From positions 1 to 9,873 of the forward strand of contig DAFH01000098.1 of assembly GCA_002495485.1 (NCBI GenBank): a stretch of DNA of 9,873 nt. The letters are read 5' to 3'. A program made the translations under genes and the position numbers. Shown in pieces: positions 4,606 through 9,873 of the stretch. Numbering within the stretch: the stretch's first letter is position 1; the number at the start of each line of letters is the position of its first letter. The stretch comes from Candidatus Bathyarchaeota archaeon UBA185 (GTDB taxonomy: Archaea; Thermoproteota; Bathyarchaeia; 40CM-2-53-6). The notes below the pieces were generated by a model. It was not told where the DNA came from and searched no databases. It was given only the letters and a program-made list of their open reading frames with translations.

Positions 4606-7600
4606 ATGATGAGAAGCCACCGAAGGCGCGTAATTTTCACCCTCGTGGTTTCACTATTTCTCCTAGCTGGCCTCGTCAGACCTGCCTTTGCCGCGCCTAT
4701 AACTTTTGTAACATCTGCCACCGCTGCAGGGGCCAATCTTACGGCAACGACTGGCTCAATAAGCGTCAATGCCGGCGATACGGTAGTTGCCATCGCTGGT
4801 GCCCAGAGCGGAAGCGTTGTATTCACAGATAGTGAATCCAACAGTCCTACTCTAGTAAACACCGAGGTTGACAGCGGGGCTAGTGTCTTTGAACAAATGT
4901 CGTATTTTACCGTGGCCACCGCGAGCACGACATACACTGTAACCGCAACATTTACTGGCGGAACGTCTGGAAGAAACACACTGGTAGTTCTAGTATATCG
5001 CGGAGTAACTGGCGTAGGCAATAACGCCGTCAATACCGGCACAAGCACTGCCCCAAGTGTCGTCCTAACAACAGCAACGAGCGGCGATTATGCAGTTGCC
5101 GGATTTAGTTGGCGAGGAAATCCGGGAAGCAATCCTGGTGACTGTACTACCGGTCTTGTTGGCAACGATAGAACCGTTCAGGCCTCCTCAGGTGGTACGA
5201 ACTCAAGAATCACTAGCTCTGGATTCGACAATACAGGTAGCACTTCTGTAACCAACACGGAATGCTTGGGGGCAAGCCTGGCTTGGGTGGCTGTAGCTGT
5301 TGACTTGAAAGGCAACGTCGCGTACACCCAATCGCTTACGGCCTCAATAGGCGTGGCGTCGAGTCCTGGAAAGCAAGATTCGTTGCTCAGGTCGCTGAGT
5401 GGTTCTCTGGCCTCAGCCAGTTCTCAGACCAAGGGGTTTGCCAAGGCCCTCTCCGACGCGATTGGATTAGTCTCATCTTTTGCAGAAAAGAATTCGTTCC
5501 TTAGGGCGCTTTCTAGCTCCCTAGGTACAGTCTCTAATCTCGTTGAGAAAAACTCCTACGTCAAAACACTGGCGGGTTCAATCTCGATCACGATAGGCAA
5601 CATGGTTGCCAATTCGTTTCACAGAACAGTATCTGGTTCATTTTCGCTCACCGGTTCTCAGACTAAGGGACTGAGCAAGAGCCTTACCGCTTCCTTGTCT
5701 CTCTTGGCTTCCGAGAATAAGGGACTCGCCAAGCCGTTAACCGGTTCGATAGGTATTGGGACCTCTTTGGCTAGGGGGTGGGCCAAACTCCTCTCTAGCT
5801 CATTGGGCACGTCTTCAGCACTTACTCACCAACTGGCACTTTTCAGAACCCTTACGGGTTCGATATCCGTTGCTAGCTCCGTTCTTAAGGGCCGAACAGA
5901 AATTTTGACAGGTTCTCTAAGCTTATCATCGACCTTTGCAGAAAATGCATCATTTTCCCGGACGTTAACTGGCTCATTGTCTCTGGCAGGGTCAGAGATC
6001 AAGGGTTTAGCAAAGAGCTTGGCCGGGTCTCTAGGATCTTCCTCAGGACTCGCCGGTCATCTTCTCCTGCTTAGGTCTTTCACAGGATCTCTTGGTCTCA
6101 CTTGCTCAGAAACCAAGGGTCTCGCCAAGTCCCTATCGGGTTCCCTCGGTTCCTCCTCAGCAATAGTGGGACATATCTCACTGTTCCGGACCATTACTGG
6201 CTCACTTTCGATCGCCGCTTCCACGTTCAGCGGTCACACCGTGACGCTGACTTCGTCGTTGGGTCTGTCTGCAAGCACAGTTGGTCAAGTTTCCCTGTCT
6301 AGGACTCTGACCGGCGCGTTATCACTCGCCGGTTCAGAAATCAAAGGCCTCCGAGAGATCCCATCAGACTCGTTTGGCCTGTCGTCAGTTCTTTTCGAGC
6401 ATTCTTCGATTGTCAGAACATTGACCGGTTCGCTGACCACAGCGTTGAGTCTCAGCAGACAACTCTCGCTATCGAGGAAATTGACCGGTTCCCTATCTTC
6501 GGTCTCAAGTCTAGCGGAACACAACTTGTTCTTTAGGATGTTGACGGGCTCGTTATCATTTACGAGTTCTCAGGCTAAGGGTCTGGCTAGGATTCTGACG
6601 GGCTCCCTCTCTATCTCGGGTTCCCAGACCAAGGGTATCGGTAAGTCTGTGACCGGTTCGCTGGGAATTGATACAACTTTATCGAGAAGCCGTCTCGAGT
6701 TCCTGACCGGCATGATAGGTTCGTCTTCAAGCTTCAGGGAGAATACATCGCTTTTCAGATCTGTGTCCGGCTCATTTTCTGTTGTGACTTCCCTGTCTAG
6801 AGGGTTGTCTGAATTGTTGACCGGCTCACTGGGCTCATCCACAATTGTCGCAGTACATATTTCAATACTCAGAACGCTGGCCGGCGCATTGTCTCTTGCT
6901 GGTTCAGAGGTGAAGGGTTTCCCACGCGGCCTTTCTGCTTCTCTAGGTCTGGCTTCAAGCTTCGGGAGACAACTTTTGCTCTTCAGGAACTTGACCGGTT
7001 CAATTTCCCTAGCAGGTTCTGAGACTAATGGATTCGCCCAGAGTTTCTCTGGCTCTCTCGGACTAACCTCAACTCGTATTGGACACTCGTCGATGTTTAG
7101 AACGCTAACCGGTTCGCTGGGTCTCCTGTCCTCCTTCTACAATGGTCGCGCGATATTCATTACTGCTTCAATAGGATCGGCGTCAAATGTCGCGGAGAAT
7201 TCCTCTCTATTCAGAACGCTGGTTGGTTCACTCGGTTTCGCAACTTTTGAGAGAAAGAGTTTCGCCGAGGTGTTGAGCGGTTCGATAGATTCGTCGTCAA
7301 GCCTTGTAGAGCACGGTTTCTGGTTCAGATCATTTACAGGTTCATTCTCCCTTGGAGGCTCCGAGTCCAAGGGACTCGCGAGATCATTGTCTGGGTCCGT
7401 AGGTTCGTCCTCAAGTCTAGTAGAGCAAGTCTCCCTGTCCAGATACCTATCTGACTCGGTTGGACTGGCATCGTCTGTCCTCATGGGTCGGGCCGTTGCC
7501 TTGAGCGCATCAATTGGTTACGCGTCAAACTATTCAAACCAACTAACGCTTTTCAGGTATCTAAATGGCTCCATAAGCATCGCCGGAACAGAAACCAAAG

Positions 7601-8112
7601 GCCTTGCAACAAGTCTGAACGCAACGCTAGGTTCAGCCTCGAGCTTTGCCGAACAGAATTCGTTCATCAGATCTCTAACCGGATCACTGTCTCCGGACTC
7701 CGCTCTTGGAGAGCAGCTTTCGCTCTTTAGATCCATGGGCGGTTCATTGACAGTAAGCGTTCAGTCCGTAAGGGGCTGGGTCGAGAACCTCCGATCCAAC
7801 CTAGGCACCCCAGCCGTTCTCCAAGGCCACTACGACTGTCACGAGACCCTAATTGCCAATTGCGGCACTCCCTCCGCCTCCTTCGCCTACCTAGTTGTTG
7901 CTCTGGGCGCGACACTTTTCACCGTCTACGCCATCAGACTACGTCGGCGAACTCCAAGCATTCCAGAGGAACTCGCACCCAGGAATGTAGTGGTCGACAA
8001 GGAAGGCTGGGAGACCAAAGCCTCCGATGCAAAGAAGCAGAAACGAAAGAAATCCTCCAAAGACAGGCAAGGCCAGGAAGAGGGATCTGACGGGTTCTCT
8101 GCGGGGGGTTAG
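4606..8112 (+). CDS. Giant surface repeat protein: signal peptide, beta head, 43 tandem 18/20-residue repeats, TM anchor (1168 aa)
   Basis: Residues 1-30 are a Sec signal peptide (SHRRR, hydrophobic core, probable cleavage after AFA). Residues 31-241 form a Ser/Thr/Gly-rich beta-sandwich-like head with NAGDTVVAIAG, FTDSESNSPTLVN and LVVLVYRGVTG. This is the layout of a common prokaryotic surface domain (xTDSxGN... followed by a YxGV motif). It has two Cys (GDC, TEC). Residues 242-1059 are 43 complete repeats of 18 or 20 residues with no gaps; a degenerate 44th follows. Then come C-x(8)-C (YDCHETLIANC), a TM helix at about 1093-1110, a stop-transfer RLRRR and a basic tail (KEGWETKASDAKKQKRKK). 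The protein should stand outside the cell on a rigid repeat stalk, with its C-terminus in the cytoplasm. An adhesin, S-layer-like fibre or cell-cell recognition role is inference. Its stop abuts the related gene downstream. Confidence 0.88.
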   Translation: MMRSHRRRVIFTLVVSLFLLAGLVRPAFAAPITFVTSATAAGANLTATTGSISVNAGDTVVAIAGAQSGSVVFTDSESNSPTLVNTEVDSGASVFEQMSYFTVATASTTYTVTATFTGGTSGRNTLVVLVYRGVTGVGNNAVNTGTSTAPSVVLTTATSGDYAVAGFSWRGNPGSNPGDCTTGLVGNDRTVQASSGGTNSRITSSGFDNTGSTSVTNTECLGASLAWVAVAVDLKGNVAYTQSLTASIGVASSPGKQDSLLRSLSGSLASASSQTKGFAKALSDAIGLVSSFAEKNSFLRALSSSLGTVSNLVEKNSYVKTLAGSISITIGNMVANSFHRTVSGSFSLTGSQTKGLSKSLTASLSLLASENKGLAKPLTGSIGIGTSLARGWAKLLSSSLGTSSALTHQLALFRTLTGSISVASSVLKGRTEILTGSLSLSSTFAENASFSRTLTGSLSLAGSEIKGLAKSLAGSLGSSSGLAGHLLLLRSFTGSLGLTCSETKGLAKSLSGSLGSSSAIVGHISLFRTITGSLSIAASTFSGHTVTLTSSLGLSASTVGQVSLSRTLTGALSLAGSEIKGLREIPSDSFGLSSVLFEHSSIVRTLTGSLTTALSLSRQLSLSRKLTGSLSSVSSLAEHNLFFRMLTGSLSFTSSQAKGLARILTGSLSISGSQTKGIGKSVTGSLGIDTTLSRSRLEFLTGMIGSSSSFRENTSLFRSVSGSFSVVTSLSRGLSELLTGSLGSSTIVAVHISILRTLAGALSLAGSEVKGFPRGLSASLGLASSFGRQLLLFRNLTGSISLAGSETNGFAQSFSGSLGLTSTRIGHSSMFRTLTGSLGLLSSFYNGRAIFITASIGSASNVAENSSLFRTLVGSLGFATFERKSFAEVLSGSIDSSSSLVEHGFWFRSFTGSFSLGGSESKGLARSLSGSVGSSSSLVEQVSLSRYLSDSVGLASSVLMGRAVALSASIGYASNYSNQLTLFRYLNGSISIAGTETKGLATSLNATLGSASSFAEQNSFIRSLTGSLSPDSALGEQLSLFRSMGGSLTVSVQSVRGWVENLRSNLGTPAVLQGHYDCHETLIANCGTPSASFAYLVVALGATLFTVYAIRLRRRTPSIPEELAPRNVVVDKEGWETKASDAKKQKRKKSSKDRQGQEEGSDGFSAGG
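5329..7782 (+). repeat. Coding tandem array: 43 units of 54 or 60 bp, mostly alternating
   Basis: Reading the protein from residue 242, every unit starts at a R/K/E-x-L-[ST]-[GS] position and no residue is left over: 22 units of 20 residues and 21 of 18 (818 residues, 2454 bp). The short-unit consensus is close to RTLTGSLSLAGSETKGLA. The long-unit consensus is close to KSLSGSLGSSSSLVEHVSLF. From unit 8 to 41 they largely alternate, giving a 38-residue (114-bp) super-repeat. Runs of same-length units occur at 3-5, 6-8, 19-21, 22-24 and 41-42. The DNA copies differ widely at synonymous positions. Confidence 0.9.
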
Positions 8113-8132
8113 TCGAAGCGCGAAGAACTGCA

Positions 8133-9873
8133 TTGATCGCAATTATGGTTCTCGCAATCGTCGCAGCGGTTTCCATGCCTGAAGGCCATGCAACAAACAA
8201 CGTTCACGCGCTCTATCTTGGCAATTCAACAGTTGGATCATGTAGTGGAAAGTGCGAGAATCTTGTCACAACAACAGGTTCCGCTGATACGGGGACGAGT
8301 CAAAGCATACCTGCTGCAAGCGCAGCCGGAGCACCCTCTGACCAGACCACAGGAGCCTCAGCCGGCACCACTAGTACGCCGACTTGCGCATTCTCGACCA
8401 ATCCTACGCAGAATGATGTTCTAGTAGTCGCTTTCATGGTGACGCCATCCTCTATCGGGGTTAATTCCGTAACTGACAGTTTGAGCAATAGCTTTTCACT
8501 TGTTACATCATTGTCCCAGGGCTCTACTAGTGATACTTTCTCTGCGTACATCTACGCCGCCACTGAGACAGGTGCTTCTAGTCCTGATACGATAACAATC
8601 CATCTGAGCGGAACAACGACGGACACTTTTCTAACTTGTTGGGAAGACTCTGGCATCACAACCACAACGAGAGCAACAGCATCAAACACAGGAACACAAA
8701 CCAGTGGCTCGTCCTATTCCATGGCGTCAACATCTATGACGACCACGGCCAATGATCTAGTCTATGCTTTTGCGGCTTTTCAGCCATGCAATACCGCGAA
8801 TCCTACTCCGACCTACACGGCCGGTTTCACGCAGATGAACGCAGTGGGAAATGGCCAATTTCTTGGAGGTCAACACTGCAATGGTGGGCGCGGCGCGAGG
8901 GATAACTTGGCTGACGAATATGAGATCCCGTCTAGTACAGGGTCTTCAACGGCGGCTATGCAAAGCGGAACCTTTACCTCAATCTCCGCAGGAACATGGG
9001 GGTGGATCGAGCTTGAAGTCGATTTTCAAGCCATAGCACCACCAAGTGTGCAGTACATTGTGAACCCTGACACCGCATCGTCCTCTACAACAGGAACGCC
9101 GAGCACGACTACCGTGTCCGGATATGCTTGGGTCTATGACACTGACTTGGGAGGGCTAACCATTCAGTCTGGAACCTGGACTTTTGATCTTACGGCTCAA
9201 GTGAGTTCGACGGGCGGGGGTCCTGTTCGCAATGTTTGGATTACGGTATGGAGTTGCACTACCCACAGTCTCGCATCATGCACCTTCCTGTTCAAGAACT
9301 GGGGCAATAGTACAAATGTCCTAGCGTCTACTTCAGCCACAAAGTATTCTTACACTACCAGCATCGTCGGGCCCTTCTCAAACATTCACTTCCTATCGGT
9401 CGAATACTGGATCTCAGTCGCAACTCCGGGCAGCAGTAGCATTACAGCTACGGAAACTACTGTCTCTTCCGCCTCTGATATTATCACACCAGGCTGGAAC
9501 TATGCTCAAAGTCTCAGTAGCTCTCTGAATCTGGCGAGTTCCCTCACCAAAGGAATCGGAAAGCATCTCTCAGGTGCATTTGGGTTCGTCTCAAGCCTCG
9601 CTAAGCAAGATTCGTTCTTCAGAACGCTTACTGGTTCTCTAGGACTCATCTCAAGCTTGGCAGAGAAGAACTCCTACCTCAGAACGCTCGCCGGTTCAGT
9701 TTCGATCGTAATGGGCAACATGGTTGTCAATGTTGATTCTGGAAAACTGATCTGTAATAGCAGTCCACGTTCCTGTTCAACCAATCCCTCTGGCTCGGTG
9801 GGTCTTTCCACAAGTGGCACGAAGAAATCTTCGTTCTTCAGATCGATGTCTGGCTCGCTTTCTCTGACAGTTT
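8133..9873 (+). CDS. Second giant surface repeat protein, paralogue of the upstream gene (3' end outside window)
   Basis: The frame is open from 8091 to the window end with no stop. A signal peptide core (IAIMVLAIVAAVS, then EGHA-T) is clear. The start is not: TTG 8133 and ATG 8145 are the first usual starts, yet the charged n-region ARR lies just upstream, in codons 8118-8126. A head follows that is related in layout to the upstream protein (SVTDSLSNSFSLV, YIYAATETG, TCWEDSGI). Next is a second jelly-roll-like domain, about 9040-9500 (SGTWTFDLTAQVSS, HFLSVEYWISVATPG), that the upstream protein lacks. At 9507 the same 18/20-residue repeats begin. The start lies about 20 bp past the upstream stop, or overlaps it if translation starts further upstream, so translational coupling is likely. 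It probably sits beside the first protein on the cell surface. Confidence 0.85.
   Translation, partial: MIAIMVLAIVAAVSMPEGHATNNVHALYLGNSTVGSCSGKCENLVTTTGSADTGTSQSIPAASAAGAPSDQTTGASAGTTSTPTCAFSTNPTQNDVLVVAFMVTPSSIGVNSVTDSLSNSFSLVTSLSQGSTSDTFSAYIYAATETGASSPDTITIHLSGTTTDTFLTCWEDSGITTTTRATASNTGTQTSGSSYSMASTSMTTTANDLVYAFAAFQPCNTANPTPTYTAGFTQMNAVGNGQFLGGQHCNGGRGARDNLADEYEIPSSTGSSTAAMQSGTFTSISAGTWGWIELEVDFQAIAPPSVQYIVNPDTASSSTTGTPSTTTVSGYAWVYDTDLGGLTIQSGTWTFDLTAQVSSTGGGPVRNVWITVWSCTTHSLASCTFLFKNWGNSTNVLASTSATKYSYTTSIVGPFSNIHFLSVEYWISVATPGSSSITATETTVSSASDIITPGWNYAQSLSSSLNLASSLTKGIGKHLSGAFGFVSSLAKQDSFFRTLTGSLGLISSLAEKNSYLRTLAGSVSIVMGNMVVNVDSGKLICNSSPRSCSTNPSGSVGLSTSGTKKSSFFRSMSGSLSLTV
9507..9873 (+). 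repeat. Start of the second coding repeat array (continues past the window)
   Basis: The units are 18 residues (9507-9560), then 20 (9561-9620), 20 (9621-9680) and 20 (9681-9740). A 13-residue insert GKLICNSSPRSCS (9741-9779) comes next, followed by another 20-residue unit (9780-9839) and the start of the next. The order and signatures match units 2-5 of the first array, including the unique GNMV unit (SIVMGNMVVN versus SITIGNMVAN). Confidence 0.82.

Noticed and set aside
5329..7782. CRISPR array, because of the regular 54/60-bp period
   Set aside because: The period comes from coding repeats in one long frame. There is no constant DNA repeat with unique spacers, and no cas gene.
6285..7915. 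Several minus-strand open frames inside the giant gene
   Set aside because: They are antisense shadows of the Ser/Leu-rich repeat codons, with Glu/Arg-rich translations and no start signals.

Overview
The window looks like part of an archaeal chromosome of medium GC content. It has a housekeeping edge (Fe-S cluster assembly) next to an accessory block of cell-surface genes, all on the + strand. The archaeal call is an inference. It rests on a short free-standing AbrB/SpoVT-type protein with a TRIKGS...LIPKDLA core, mixed TTG/ATG starts, strong GGAGG-type ribosome binding sites only on some genes, and small exported beta-rich proteins ending in an NNGDTIQITW-type strand. A Nitrososphaeria-like or related Thermoproteota lineage would fit, but the sequence alone does not prove it.

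Layout. 1-443 is the C-terminal end of a SufS cysteine desulfurase. It overlaps a complete SufU-type Fe-S scaffold gene (440-850), so sulfur donor and scaffold are translationally coupled. 851-1193 is non-coding and carries a perfect 9-bp inverted repeat. 1194-1379 encodes a 61-residue AbrB-like protein. This gene and its leader are duplicated about 447 bp downstream as a decayed copy (1573-1736).

1776-4101 holds four small proteins that I cannot name. Two are membrane proteins (four and two predicted TM segments) with long hydrophilic tails. Two are N-terminally anchored or exported proteins with beta-rich ectodomains. The second exported protein appears to begin at an ACG codon. A 504-bp gene-poor stretch with two inverted repeats (4102-4605) follows.

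4606-8112 encodes a giant surface protein of 1168 residues. It has a signal peptide, a beta-sandwich-like head of about 210 residues, 43 exactly tiled 18- or 20-residue repeats, a Cys pair, one TM anchor and a basic cytoplasmic tail. From about 8112 a paralogue begins, with the same kind of head, an extra jelly-roll-like domain and the same repeats. It runs off the window end.

How the genes may work together (inference). The block from 1776 onward looks like a cell-envelope locus: repeat stalks anchored by their C-termini, small exported beta proteins, and membrane partners. The cytoplasmic tails of both small membrane proteins and of the giant protein share a K/E-rich E-x-W-E motif, which hints at a common cytoplasmic partner or a sorting signal. 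I know of no described system with this composition.
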